A stretch of 64,000 bases of DNA, from the NCBI GenBank assembly GCA_964016885.1, contig OZ024742.1:359208360-359272359 (forward strand), written 5' to 3'. A model generated the notes under the pieces. The model did not search any database. It saw only the letters and a list, made by a program, of their open reading frames with translations, and had not been told where the DNA came from. This DNA comes from Eledone cirrhosa (Eukaryota; Mollusca; Cephalopoda; Octopoda; Eledonidae). This document shows, one piece after another, positions 43,742-55,569 of this stretch. Both the position numbers and the translations under genes were made by a program. Position 1 is the stretch's first letter; every line of letters starts with the position of its first letter.

Positions 43742-45161
43742 CTTTCTATATTAAATATCTATATATATAAAGGGAAGATGGCCGTTGTTTGGTGTTCCGA
43801 ACTTGCATGCTACACCGTTCATCCAATTTTCATGAAACCTCACACATATATAAAACTCAACGCGTAGAGTGGAATAGGCTACTTGAAATTTCGAAAAATC
43901 GATAATCGGGCCCTATGACAGAATGTTTTTAGATTCCAATGAAATTTTATGTGAATTCGAACACAAGAACTCTTAGTTTACATCTGGCGCAATAAAAATA
44001 AATTTCATATGCCCATATAAGGACGTGCGTTATTGATTGGACGGCCAGCTGCATGTCTTCCCAGCTGTCTCAGTAAACGACCGACCATTAAAGAGTTTAT
44101 CTTTTCATATTCCACCTTATTCAAGTGGAAATACAGTATTATCCCTATCTGAAAAGGGAACCAAATTTAATTTTTTTTTTTGTGATGCTAAAAGCTGTGA
44201 GTAAATTTTCAAACAGTCTTAAATAATCATACTTTTTGAAAAAAAAAATTACTAAATAATACGTTGACCAAGTTGTATTGTACACATACAAAGTTGTAAA
44301 AAATTACTTAATTTATAATACAGTCTTTTGCACAGGAAGTGAGTAACTTTTCGGGTGTTTAAACGTAAGTTCACCAGGGTTTGTGTCTTCATTATTAGCC
44401 CACCTCTAATAGCATTTTTTGTTCTGCTTACGACTAAATGTTATGAGCGTATTTGCAATTAATTGCGCACACGTGCACACCTGCATGCAGATAGACACTG
44501 AGAGCCAATAAAAAATCGATAACTTGCTTATTAAGATATCGGTCAAAAAGAGAGATTGAATGTACTTTAGAACATTTTTTGAATATATTGTTCTTTTTGG
44601 CATGATATGTCAGAAATATAGCTACTATACACTTTGGTTATTTTTTGTAACTAAAAAAACGGTTCCTTTTGGGTGGATACTTAACGAGAAAAATCCTAGG
44701 GTTTTGGACAAGTTTGTTTCAGGCGCTGTATAGACGCCTATTTTGTCACACCTTGGTCATGAATTCGTATTCTTTTCCAATAGATATTTTTCGCTCTATA
44801 AGGCTCACCAGGATATAAGGCGTATCATTTAAAATCAGGTCCGCGCAACGGCGTGTAAGGCCAACCAGGAAAATGCTATCTTCTTTACTTTTAGTCTAGA
44901 TCTATTACTTCTGTTAGAGCCGTGATTGATTACCATTGTATTATTTATACATAAGGCTCACCGGAGTATAAAGCGCAGAGCTGTATTTTGATTAAATTTA
45001 ATTATTTTAAGTGCAATTTATAGACCGGAAAATTCGGTAAGTTATTGTAATCATATTTCCAAAGCTTCCCATTCACCAGTAACCATGCTAACGAATCTGG
45101 TGTCATCTCTCTCTGTATTTAATCACCTCTCTCTAAGCTAACAGCTTCGTTACACGTCGTT

Positions 45162-45242
45162 ATGCCCATACGGAAACGTTCAAGACTTACCTCCAAAAAA
45201 GGTACAGCTATTGCTTTGAGACAACGAATTAGGCGTTCTCAG
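45162..45242 (+). pseudogene. Helitron protein, first exon remnant
   Basis: ATG at 45162 opens MPIRKRSRLTSKKG, TAIALRQRIRRSQ, a very basic 27-residue stretch. At 45242/45243 the frame meets CAG-GTATGAG, a good splice donor, and would otherwise stop within a few codons. Such basic starts precede RxxxRLxxxR repeats in Helitron RepHel proteins. Confidence 0.5.
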
Positions 45243-45477
45243 GTATGAGTTCATTCACAATTGATTAATCCTTTATGCAATATTCTCCCTTAATGTTAGC
45301 AAGTACTGCGTTTATCCTAACTGTCACCACTTTTAAGCAACTACAACATTCTAATCGTAGTTATATTACATTTATTGTCTTACCTTTATTCCCTTTTGTT
45401 CATGTTAGACTTTTCTCATTTACTATTGACACTGCCATTGGCTTAGCTAACCAGTAGAATTAATTAATTTTCTCTAG
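45243..45477 (+). other. Putative intron in the Helitron gene
   Basis: 235 bp from GTATGAG to a pyrimidine-rich TTAATTTTCTCTAG. Donor and acceptor fit GT-AG rules, and the joined frame reads RRSQ-ETPAERES, consistent with the basic repeat protein on both sides. Confidence 0.5.
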
Positions 45478-45690
45478 GAAACACCTGCTGAGCGCGAATC
45501 TCGAACTCGCTGATAGACGTCTTTCCCGGCTGGTTGAATCACCAACATCACGTACGACAAGGCTTGCTGATGTTCGCCTTCGTCGCCAACAAGCGCTGAC
45601 GGAGGAATCATCAACATCCCGTCAGACGAGGCTTGAGGCTGTGGCAAAGGGCAATAACCCTAGATACAATTTTGATCAACTTTCTTTCAC
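45478..45690 (+). pseudogene. Helitron protein, second exon remnant
   Basis: Begins ETPAERESRTR then hits TGA. One frame over, it continues ELADRRLSRLVESPTSR, TTRLADVRLRRQQALTEE, SSTSRQTRLEAVAKGN and NPRYNFDQ. The repeated R-x-x-RL pattern is characteristic of Helitron N termini. One frameshift; the rest of the gene is deleted. Confidence 0.5.
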
Positions 45691-46401
45691 CTATAGCAAA
45701 TTTACCGGGACAGGTTTTTAGCTACTCAAATCTACTTCAGAGATCACGCATTGATGTAAAACATCAATAAAACTGAAGCGGGGCTCGACTTTGCGCAAAA
45801 AAACAAGGCAAAGTTGCACATGGGAACACTTTTTACAGGAACGTCCTATATTCTTGAAAACTGTCACAAAAGACTCGCCATTATGCCGCGGTTAAGATAA
45901 AGGCCCTTTTAATTCTTCTTCTGCACATGTGAGCGCAAAAATTGTAAAACAAAAAAACCCTGAAAGTAATTGACATTTTCACCCTGCTTTAAATTAACTG
46001 AACATTCAATATCAAGCGATTTTGACTTCCGTCAGTCGTGCAGAGAACAATTTCAACGATACACTGTGTAACTACAATTAATAAATTACACACCTGTGTC
46101 TACTAACCTGTTTTTTTTCATTGAAGTTCGAAGTTTTGAACCTGTGATGCGCGGGAAGTAACTTTCACACATTCTAACAGACCAAAGGTCGACTTACACC
46201 CGGGAAACGCCGGGTACTTCTGCTAGTATATATATAAATATATAAGTAGAAGTGGTATTTAATTTGTTGGAAGTCCGACAAATATACATGTATATAACTG
46301 ATTTAGAGCACTCAACAGATACTGGAGTAAATATCCAGTGAATTTCCAACCGAAAAGGTATGGTTTTCATAGGTATGTCTCTATTTATAAAACAAACTTT
46401 G

Positions 46402-46466
46402 TATTTTATCTGATGAAAGCGTACCAATGTTGTCTTCGTTTCCCTTGAAATATATATAATAAAATA
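46402..46466 (+). ncRNA. Hammerhead-ribozyme-like motif
   Basis: TATTTTAT (46402-46409), CTGATGA (46410-46416), a weak stem II (AAG/CTT next to the core), GAAA (46447-46450), stem III AT-ATAT-AT, A (46458) as H17, then ATAAAATA (46459-46466), which pairs perfectly over eight bases with stem I. Same 9-nt stem III module as at 19600, 48247, 58479 and 58793. The stem II closing pair is A-U where G-C is usual. Confidence 0.5.
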
Positions 46467-46514
46467 AATATGATTTTATAAATATAGTTTCCATTTATTT
46501 AATATCATTTTATA

Positions 46515-46599
46515 TATATATTTCAGCATAAAGTACATATGCGTATATGTTCGTCAACGCACAACGTTGCACGCACACACGCACAAACACAGATTCAGG

Positions 46600-46602
<3 letters not shown>
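46515..46602. repeat. Inverted repeat, left arm
   Basis: TTCAGCATAAAGTACATATG to CAAACACAGATTCAGGT, mirrored at 47446-47511. The pair encloses ~840 bp including two TA arrays. Confidence 0.85.

Positions 46603-46677
<75 letters not shown>
46603..46677. repeat. (TA)n microsatellite
   Basis: About 75 bp of TA with one ATACATATA. Confidence 0.95.
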
Positions 46678-47138
46678 GATGTTATTTAGTAGCAATCGAA
46701 ATCTCCCCCTTCCCCAATTGACACTTTATGATTAATACTACTGCACCAAATGACCAGCCCTGTCCACTGTCCAGTTGGTCAAGTAGAGATTAAAATCGGC
46801 ACCCCCAAAATTCTTATTTAGATTTACTCATGGTATTCTCATTAAAAACCCATTATATACTTGTTTAGCAGTAAATTATTTTACCATCTGTCATATTCTA
46901 TCCCCTCTGTTCCTTCCTCTTTTACTAATATAAATACTTCAATTTTTCTGATTTTATCCAGTTTATCCAAAATCTCTGAAGAAGTGACAACTGATTATAC
47001 ATTTGCTATCGAATACTTGCTAACATTATATGATTACGCAAGCAGCGATACATAGGTATTCGGTCTGTTACAGAAACATATGTCAATACCTAATAAATTC
47101 CTTTTTAAACAAAAGCACTTTCATTTTATATTCATCCT

Positions 47139-47395
<257 letters not shown>

Positions 47396-47439
47396 GTCTG
47401 CATGTATGCGTGTGTGTGACTGTAGACGTAATATGGAAT

Positions 47440-47760
47440 GCACCTGAATCTGTGTGTGTGCGTGCAACGTTGTGCGTTGACGAACATATACGCATATGTA
47501 CTTTATGCTGAAATAAGTATTGTAGTCCTTTACACGTCTGGAGTTTGGTATTTTATTTTTCACTCCACTTTTACCTCATTTGTTTTTTAAAACGCACCCA
47601 TCTTTTGTTGAACTGTGTGGACGTAAATAGGTGAATGCACCCGAGCCTGTGTTTATACTGTGCACGCGCAACGGTGTGAGTTCGGACAATCACACGTACG
47701 TACTCTACGCTAAAAGAAGAATTGTAATTCTGTACACTTCTCGATTCTGACACACAGGTT
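47440..47760. repeat. Two diverged direct copies of the inverted-repeat arm
   Basis: 47440-47570 (CACCTGAATCTGTGTGTGTG, AACGTTGTGCGTTGACGAAC, GTACTTTATGCTGAAATAAG) is followed by a relative at 47620-47760 (CACCCGAGCCTGTGTTTATA, CAACGGTGTGAGTTCGGACA, GTACTCTACGCTAAAAGAAG). Confidence 0.7.
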
Positions 47761-48246
47761 TTTTATTTCAGTTTATATTTTTCTAAATTTGTTATATTGG
47801 TTGTAACACACACGCATTCTTTATTTGTTTGGCATCTCCCACCACGTGAAATGGTGGCAGGATAGATGCCAGTATACACACATAAATTCTTCAGACCATG
47901 GCAGCAGCATACTGAGGTTGACCTACTAGCTGACCTCTTAACACCACTACCACTACCACCACAGTAAAGGAGGTCAGCTGTACTTAAACATTATTATAAA
48001 AACAACTATAACAGGCTGCCCTGTCTCTGAAGAATGTATATAGACTTTCGACTGTCGAGTGGTATGACAAATGACCAATGGGATACGAGCATGTCCTCTG
48101 ACGCTGAAATTCGTTTGTTCTAGCCCATATGATTCCAGTTCCTCGGAGGACCAACAACACACCCAGGAGCTGGACATATCGATGTATTGACAGAGTGGAA
48201 CACGCTGCAACAACATGTGTACCTGTCTTTTTCACATTAATTTCGA

Positions 48247-48299
48247 CTGCCTGAAGAGGTCACAGCCAATAATAGCTGTCACCGAAATTTATATAGCAG
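48247..48299 (+). ncRNA. Hammerhead-ribozyme-like motif
   Basis: CTGC (48247-48250), CTGAAGA (48251-48257, fits CUGANGA), a 9-position stem II GGTCACAGC/GCTGTCACC with one C-C mismatch, GAAA (48284-48287), stem III AT-TTAT-AT, A (48295) as H17, then GCAG, which pairs perfectly with CTGC. Predicted cleavage is between 48295 and 48296. It is the best-formed of the solo motifs. A LINE fragment starts ~10 bp downstream. Confidence 0.65.
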
Positions 48300-48307
48300 A
48301 GAATTCA

Positions 48308-48783
48308 TATTAGCACCAAGACCAAGCTCCGCCTGTACAAGAGCATCGTGCTGCCGACAGTGCCTTATGCGAGCGAGACCTGGAAGAGTACGGCAAAAAT
48401 AGAGAGACGGCTGAACGCTTTCCAACAGCGGTGATTGCGAAAGATCCTTCGTGTGTCCTGGCACGACCGAGTGCGAAATGAGGAGATCCTGCGGAGAGCC
48501 GAGTCATTGATGCTACAGAGAGTGGTCGGTCACGGAGCGTCGGTGCCGTCTGGCTGGCCATATTCCGCGTCTGCCAAATGAACGGCATTCGAAAACAGCG
48601 ATGAACTGGACTCCGCCTGGCGGTAAACGGAGGCGGGTTGCCCAAGGACAACCTGGCGACGAACGTTCCGAAAGGACCTGATGGCAGCCAACATCACCTG
48701 GCACGGTCTCGAAAAAGTTGCCACTGATCGTGACCATTGGCGAGTTCTTACTGATCGATGCGCCGAACGGCGCGGAAGAATCT
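48308..48783 (+). pseudogene. LINE RT 3'-end fragment (RTE-like)
   Basis: One frame runs the full length with three stops: TKTKLRLYKSIVLPTVPYAS, ETWKSTAKIERRLNAFQQR, LRKILRVSWHDRVRNEEILR, then degraded GHIPRLP-like, and TTWRRTFRKDLMAANITWHG, LEKVATDRDHWRVLTDRCAE up to TAA at 48781. This is the conserved C terminus of many invertebrate LINE ORF2 proteins (SETW, LRxIL-x-W-D-x-RN-E, TWRR, DRxxWR). RT motifs are lost by 5' truncation. Confidence 0.8.
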
Positions 48784-48789
48784 AAGACT

Positions 48790-49780
48790 AAGAGTAAGAT
48801 ATACCCCAAAACTGAAGAAGATAACACACAGAACAACTCCAATGCAAGTGCACATGTAATCGAGGAAAGCATATATCGAGCCACATGCATGCTGTTTCTT
48901 TTTTTTTAAGTTGTCTAAAGGAAGGTGAGAGAATGATGGGAAAGGGAAGACATAATTCTCGTTCTGGTTGAACTCCGTTTCATATTGTCTAAGACATGCT
49001 GAAAATAATTACATGTATGCTGAGTGACAAGGGCGTAATTGTTGAAACTTACAGTTTATACCATTTCATATCCTTGATCCAGGTGGGAATTACAAGGGAA
49101 AGTATTGAAACGATCCCTTCTTTAGGATTTTCTCACGTCTTGTACGAATGATTTATTATGCATGTCCAACTTAAGAAGACATTGAGAGTACAATGAAATG
49201 GGTATGTCCCTAAACAGCTACTTCAAATCTGCGTTTTTTATCAACACTAATTTAAACAGGACCCAGCTCTTTGCAGAGGTAATCGCTGTTAATTTCCAAG
49301 ATTATTTACTCTTGAGTTGTCGAAACATGTTGCCAAATATTTCCATCTTTCAATATGTCTTGGAAAAATGTAACTAGCCTGATGGAAGAGATTGGTTTGC
49401 AGACGATATTTCGTTACGGCAATGATCAATCGACGTAGGTGTATGCTTGTGTCGGTGAAGCACAAAGAATTATGTATTTGGGGTGATCTTGTAAGCCATT
49501 CACAGCACCATAACTGCTCCTTCATTCCATGGAAACAATCAAAGAATTATCATCAGGAGAATATAAGTTTACTTTATCAATGTATTCATATATTTCGTCC
49601 ACTCCACCTCCAGCTCTTCCTCTCACACATCGTCACTCTTACAATTTCTATTCCTTGACGTATAGAAATAACATTTAGGTTACGGTGTAGTATTGCAGGT
49701 TACTTCAGGGAGATGCTTGTAACAAGGTGTGGTGTGAGAGTTGACGTATTTAGAGAGGGGTTTGTTTCGGATATATATAT
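48790..49780. other. No recognisable feature
   Basis: Mostly AT-rich. Open frames at 49289-49658 show no motif I can name. Confidence 0.45.
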
Positions 49781-49784
49781 ATAT

Positions 49785-49815
<31 letters not shown>
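49781..49815. repeat. (GA)n microsatellite
   Basis: AAAGAGAGAGAG run of ~33 bp between a TA tract and GAATGTGGTGGTG. The sequence after it resembles 63835-63900 (GGACCA..AT...GTACTCAATAC). Confidence 0.9.
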
Positions 49816-49818
<3 letters not shown>

Positions 49819-49939
49819 TGGTGGTGAAACCGAGAGGACCACTAATCATGGAAGTACTCAATACACGGGAAGAGTCAGAGTAGTTATAGAGCTATGTAAA
49901 ATCCCGTCACAAACTGAAACCGAAATGATCATATTTTCG

Positions 49940-50152
49940 TAATAGGCAGGTCGTAATAGTAAGAATTAGGTAGTAATTGGTAGAATTAGGTCGTAATAGG
50001 TAGAATTAGGTCGTAATAGGTAGAATTAGGTCGTAATAGGTAGAATTAGGTCGTAATAGGTAGAATTAGGTCGTAATAGGAAGAATTAGGTCGTAATTGG
50101 TAGAATTAGGTCGTAATAGGAAGAATTAGGTCGTAATTGGTAGAATTAGGTC
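49940..50152. repeat. 20-bp minisatellite
   Basis: About ten copies of GTAATAGGTAGAATTAGGTC, with variants GTAATTGG and GGAAGAATT alternating in the last four units. Confidence 0.95.
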
Positions 50153-50223
50153 CGCGGTTGATGCATTTCTTTAACCAGAATAAAGTAACTTAATGTGAGA
50201 TCTGCGATTTTGTAACGTTAAGT

Positions 50224-50870
50224 CAGAGGTTCTCAAAGTGGGCGCTACCACCCCCGGGGCCATTGAGAAGGTCAAGGGGGTGCTGGAGTCTAAGGAAGTG
50301 GCGGGTAGTAAAGAAAAAGGGAGCGTTGGGAAGAAGAGAGAGGTTGTAAGTGTCATTCCATCCATGCAAGTGAAAGGGCCCGTGTGAAAACTTTACGATA
50401 TGGAGCGACGATTTAATGATCTGTTTGCTGTTCGAGACCCTGAATGGATTGTCAACTCCTTCGTTAGTATAGGTGGAGAAGAGAGTGGAGAGTTAGAAAA
50501 GTAGCTGTAACTCTTCAAAATGACATTGAGTTGAAGCATAAATTCCGCAAGTCTATCAAGCATTTTGGCTGCAAATGGTTATCTGTGACGGCCATCCGGA
50601 CTTTTGGAAGAAAACCAAATTGTTCTTCTCTACCTTTCCAACATCATATTTGGTTGAGAGAGGATTCGCTGCAGCCACTCGCCTTCTTACAAAACAGCGA
50701 CGCAAGCTCCGAATTAAGGAGCGTGGAAATCTCAGACTTATTCTTAGTACAATTCAGTCTGAAATAAAGAAGCTACTTTCACTTCATCGACCTCAACCTT
50801 CTCATTGAACCCTCTCCCCAAAATCTACCTGGATGGGCTGTTTTAACGGTATATTATTGACTCTCCTATA
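50224..50870 (+). pseudogene. hAT-family transposase remnant (ZBED/Buster-like)
   Basis: Begins CAGAGGTTCTCAAAGTGGGC, a hAT-type terminal inverted repeat. Coding remnants: MERRFNDLFAVRDPEWIVNS (50400), LQNDIELKHKF (50515), then FWKKTKLFFSTFPTSYLVER, GFAAATRLLTKQRRKLRIKE and RGNLRLILSTIQSEIKKLLS to a stop at 50806-50808. This is the hAT C-terminal dimerisation domain. Most of the transposase is deleted and the frame shifts near 50570. I cannot see the 3' inverted repeat. Confidence 0.75.
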
Positions 50871-50959
50871 TGCCTTGTAAATTTGTGCATTAAGAATATA
50901 TTAGCATATGTAGAATGGTTTCGTTTTTGGCGGTGAATTGGGGTACGCTATGTAATTAT

Positions 50960-51138
50960 TATTTATTATTCCAGTGTATTACTGGTGCTTTATTTTATCG
51001 ACCCCGTAAGGATCAAAAGCAAAGTTTACCCTTCGAGGTAAATTTGCCTTTCATCCTTACGGGGTCTATAAAATAAAGCAACAGTAATACACTGGAATAA
51101 TTGCTGGCCTTGTGCCAAAAGTAGAAACAATTATTTAT
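50960..51138. repeat. Inverted pair of SINE 3' halves
   Basis: Left arm (50965-51030) is the OR-type SINE 3' half reversed (CCAGTGTATTACTGGTGCTT...AAAGCAAAGTTTACC). Right arm (51037-51138) is the same half forward (GTAAATTTGCCTTTCATCCT to AGTAGAAACAATTATT). They meet at CCTTCGAGG with almost no spacer. Confidence 0.85.
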
Positions 51139-51139
51139 T

Positions 51140-53700
51140 ATTTATGCATTTATGATATCATTATAGTATTGTATAGATATGAGATAATAGTATATTAAAT
51201 ATCAAATGATACATATTATATATAAATATAGTAAAATAAAAATATATAATATTTATTTATACATAGTATATATTATATTATTTAATATATATAAATTAAC
51301 TATTTTATTTATTATATATTATTTACAACTTGCGTGTAGGCAGGTCTCTCTGGAAATAGAGGTGGGGTGCTGATGGTATTATGTGGCCGTGAGGCGGGTG
51401 GTGGCTCCAAAAGTATGAGAATTTCTGTGATAAATGAAGCTTTACAGATTTGCAATCTCATTTGTTGGTATTTTACAAAACAAGGTTTACTCTGAACATA
51501 CAAACCTGAAATAATTTGGCACATAAAACAAGTAAAATTTTACATAAAGTACATATTCCTGTTGTCAGGTACCTGAAACTCGTATGTTTGAGTGGAATGT
51601 GTGTATATACCAAATAAATTAATTGAGAATAACGTTTAACTGTGTCTTTCGTAATTTTAGAGGTGCAGAGATTTCTTATGAATTTGGCGATAAGTGAACA
51701 TTGGGTGTTAGAATGTAGAGAGATTATTTTTGTTTAAATTAGTTGTAGATTATGTAAACTGAAAATTAGTTTCTAACATCTTCGTCTCCGTATTTCACAT
51801 TGTTAGCTTATATTTATTGTTGGTTTATTCCCTGGTTTTCATATTTCATAGATACTTTTCTCCTGACAGAATCATTTGAGTGTTATATAAAATACCTGAG
51901 TATTTGTTACGATACTCTTCTCTTTGAGAACAACATTGACCTTCACCCTTTCAGACTCAATAAAAAAAGTACCACTCAAGTGTCAGTGGTATGGAGGTTA
52001 TTTTTATATTTTGAGGGAATGCTTTGCCGTGCATGGTTCATTTCGTTGCATTATGATTTGAAACCTCACCTCCTTTCTGTCAGGTTTGCAGCCGCCAGAT
52101 TATAATGGAACGATCAATAGAAACAGTTTCCTTTGTCTTATCTCGTAATTGTTTTCTCTCCCTTCCTTCAATTTACTAATGGACCTGATGATCCGTAGTT
52201 TCTAAAGATTCTATACAAGAATATCTGGTTTTAATGCTGACCTTAAAATATACAGCTTTCCTCTTATAAGCTACACAGAGATATGGATTATTATTTTTTA
52301 CATATCTTATATATTATATTAGATACATATGCATTTCTTCATTTCTTCATTAAGTATTCATTGTTTAGACAAATATTAAGTTATTCTAATGGAAGAATGA
52401 TATATATTTTTGCTTTCATGTTGTGCTTTTAGAATAATATAACCAAAATTCATAAATCTAAAAGTAAGTAGTATGTAATTGCAAATTAGATGAATGATAT
52501 TTTTATATGGTAAAATGACAGAGAGAATGATATTGATGAAATAGACTGTTTTTAATATTCCTACACTGAAGAAAGCGAAAAGTATCATAAGAAAAATGCT
52601 GCCAAGATTACTTTTAAACATTCATTCAGTGATTTAAAATTTATGCGTGCCAACAATATACTTCAGTTTAACAATGGAATTATTCAATACAGAAGAATAC
52701 ATCTTAAATTTCAATGGAAATTGTAAATAGATATGAAATCGTAGATAATAGAATTAAAATGAAAAGATAGATGTACATAATTTTAAAGAAGTTGTGCTTT
52801 CACAAATTCAAAACATTTCAAAATAATGGAAGAAAATATATTGATTTTTTCCCGAGTGTAGCATAATATTAGAGGGAGAAGGAACATAAACTATTTCTAA
52901 CTGTTTATAGAAATAAAAAATATTTTGTGACATATGTATGCAAATATACATTTCTAAAACAGATGTGAAAAAGAAGAAACACTGTAAATATAATTTAGAA
53001 TTGATGTTCTGTTTATAAAAAGAAAACATATAAACAGCAATTAATTATTTAATGCGACATTTGACATGATTTTACCAATGTAAAATTAATTAAAGAGATG
53101 CAGTTATTACCCCCTCCCCTCCACACACACACTCACACCACCACCACCACCCAAAAGACAAAGCCATATGAACTATTTTGTTTAATTCTTTTAAATATAT
53201 TTTGTATTTTGTTTGATGCTGGAACCATTTATTTTCAATATGGCGTCTCCCGTAATATAAATTTCCATCATTTTAATAGTTATGCTTCCTTTAGATTTCC
53301 TTTGATGCACAACGGTTGCCCTTGTCATGCACTTTCTTATCTTTTATATCTTTAATTGGAATGAGAGAATGAGTGCCCGGGATCGTGTTTAGGCCCCGTT
53401 GAGTCCGAAGGAAAAAAGGGAGGCATGTGTCCTTTTACCAGAGATCTGACCAGGTTGGTGGTAGCATCGTGGCCTTCACTAATGGTAATTTATAAACAGG
53501 TGGCACACAAAGTGGTGGGTTAATCTGGTGGATTATCTAATTGTGTCACATCTTTGTACTCGGAACAAGAAATACGGAACTAATAACAAAATGGGTGTAG
53601 TTCGACGCTCTAACAGTTCCACCACTCACTATATTGCTAGTATAGTTCCTCCACCCCAAATAAATATGTGTTATGATTATTTTATTTGTATCAACTTAAT
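51140..53700. other. AT-rich region, no recognisable gene
   Basis: Contains TATATT-rich sequence (51180-51310), a CA/CCA run at 53120-53150 and a slightly GC-richer patch (53365-53640) of unknown nature. No frame shows a motif I recognise. Confidence 0.5.
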
Positions 53701-53702
53701 GT

Positions 53703-54050
53703 AAAGGCGAATGGCTTAGTAGGTAAAGCTTTAGGTTTGCTTGCAACTGAGAAGTTGTGAGTTCGATTCTCAGACTGGGTGATGCGTTGAGTCCTTGAGC
53801 AAGACACTTTATTTCACATTGCTCCAGTTTACTCAGCAGTAGAAATCAGCTGTGATGTCACTGGAGCAAAGCTGTATCGGCCATTGCCTTTCTCTTGTAC
53901 ATCATCGGTGTCGTGGAGAGGGGAGACTGGTATGCATGGCTAATTGCTGGTTTTGCACAAATAAAACTTGCCAAGACTTGTGCCTTGGAAGGAAACTTTC
54001 TAGGTGTAAAACCATGGTCATTTGTGACCAATGGAGGCCTTTCATCAATT
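53703..54050 (+). repeat. tRNA-derived SINE, family B (near full length)
   Basis: tRNA-like head GGCGAATGGCTTAGTAGGTA (A box) with GTGAGTTCGATTCTCAG (B box), then GGTGATGCGTTGAGTCCTTG, AGCAAGACACTTTATTTCAC, GCTCCAGTTTACTCAGCAGT and the distal ATGCATGGCTAATTGCTGGT, GTGCCTTGGAAGGAAACTTT. The conserved centre may be a cephalopod-type SINE domain, by memory only. Confidence 0.8.
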
Positions 54051-54059
54051 TAATATATA

Positions 54060-55455
54060 TAAATTCCTTTATAAATGGATACAAATGTTTTCATATAATA
54101 TTCTTCAATAAGCTACAATATTTTAGTTAGATAAAAACTAACGTGTATATAGAGAACATAGAGGAGAGTTTATAAATTCAGCCCATGTTCTTGGATCAGA
54201 TTTGCATCGAAAATGATGCTTTCGTGTATTTATAATATATTACATATCCTTAAATATATTTGGCTTAAGAAACTTAGCTGCAGGATTATGATCTTTGCTA
54301 AGAAGGCAGGATCAGAACTGATGTTATTGACGAAAGAATATCCGAATCTCACAGCGTATTTCTTCGGTTATAATTCAAAGGAGATTCCTTGAAATTTGTA
54401 GAATGTTTGCTCATATTTTTGTATAATTTTAAAAGCCTAATTACTCTGTCATTCGCAGCAAAGCACCAACTTGTTTATATGGCAAAGGGATAAGATAATA
54501 TAATCTGTACATTGTACGGAGTTTATAAGGTTGTGATATTTCTGACTGTGTTGCAAGATTATAAGAGGTATGAATCAATGTATATCTGGTAAGACATGAA
54601 AATAAACCACTCGTTCAGTTACCGTTATATTCTAACATCGTTTACGGTAAAGATAATATATACATTATTGAAACACATCTGTAGATTCCTGTATTCTAAC
54701 CATATTTAAAGTGTGGAAGTTGAAGAAGAGTACAAACAAATGACTAAATTGTCATATCCAATTATGAAAAATATATTTTGGTTACTATTTTGAGGAGAAA
54801 ATGTGCAAATTTGCAAATAAAATAATTAGATAAAGGTAAACATCAAAAACATATTATTGATAATGTAATTAAAGACAATATTTATATCTTGTATAGTTAT
54901 ATATCCTGTCCTTTAGGTCCCGGCAAGTTTCCTAGATGATCTTGTTTCTAACTTTAAATATAAATTGTGTTATTCATATTTATAGTGGCAGTTTATTGAT
55001 AGCGTCCACGTAATATCTCAATCACATTTTATTGTATAACAACACCAACAATAGATTACATTAAAACTATTTGAGACAACGGAGAATATACTAAGAACAG
55101 AATAGAATTATTAGAGTATTATTTCTGCTGTATATTCTGTAGTTGTTTGGTCCCATATAAACCGTGATCAAATATATGTGCTCAAATGTCTTTTAGCTGG
55201 TATTATACCATAGATTTAGGGCATCTAAGATTACCTTATCAAAGGTGTCCTTTATTTTCTAAAGATAATAGAGTATATTAAACAGATATTTGTATGATAT
55301 CTCTTCACGGTTCTGTGACCATGTAGAGTTTTCCTTTTTTCAGATTTATTTCAGTGAACTCGGCACAAAAACCAAAAGACACAATATATAGTAAGGAAAA
55401 CCTGTAATGATGATTTCAATAACGGTAGTAGTAATAATATTCTCATATGCAATAA
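54060..55455. other. No recognisable feature
   Basis: AT-rich unique-looking sequence. Confidence 0.5.
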
Positions 55456-55456
55456 T

Positions 55457-55552
55457 AATTGTTTCTACTTTTTGCACAAGGCCAGCAATTACCCAGTGCA
55501 TTACTAGTACTTTATTTTATCGACCCCGTAAGGATGAAAGGCAAAGTAAACC
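55457..55552 (-). repeat. 5'-truncated SINE with target-site duplication
   Basis: Only the 3' half of the OR-type unit (ATTGTTTCTACTTTTTGCAC to GGCAAAGTAAACC). It is flanked by CTCATATGCAATAAT (55442) and CTCATATGCATTAAT (55553), a 15-bp duplication with one change. Confidence 0.85.
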
Positions 55553-55569
55553 TCATATGCATTAATAAT

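Larger units (their letters stand above)
43758..46226 (+). mobile_element. Helitron, ~2.47 kb, with remnant gene
   Basis: Starts TCTATATATATAAAGGGAAG (preceded by A) and ends with hairpin ACCCGG-GAAACG-CCGGGT (46198-46215), 11 bases ACTTCTGCTAG, then T. These are the 5' TC, subterminal hairpin and CTAG of Helitrons, inserted between A and T. Inside lie two short exon-like blocks (45162-45242 and 45478-45690) resembling the basic N terminus of Helitron replicase proteins. No Rep HUH motif or helicase was seen, so the element is an internally deleted, non-autonomous copy. Confidence 0.8.

Noticed and set aside
46974..47015. CTGAAGA ... GAAT near 46975
   Set aside because: Stem II is poor, GAAA is replaced by GAAT and there is no stem I partner; at best a decayed relative.
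49940..50152. CRISPR-like array
   Set aside because: The repeats are contiguous 20-bp units without spacers, so this is a minisatellite in a eukaryotic genome.
52183..52230. CTGATGA at 52186 as a hammerhead
   Set aside because: No GAAA and no stem II or stem III partner within range.
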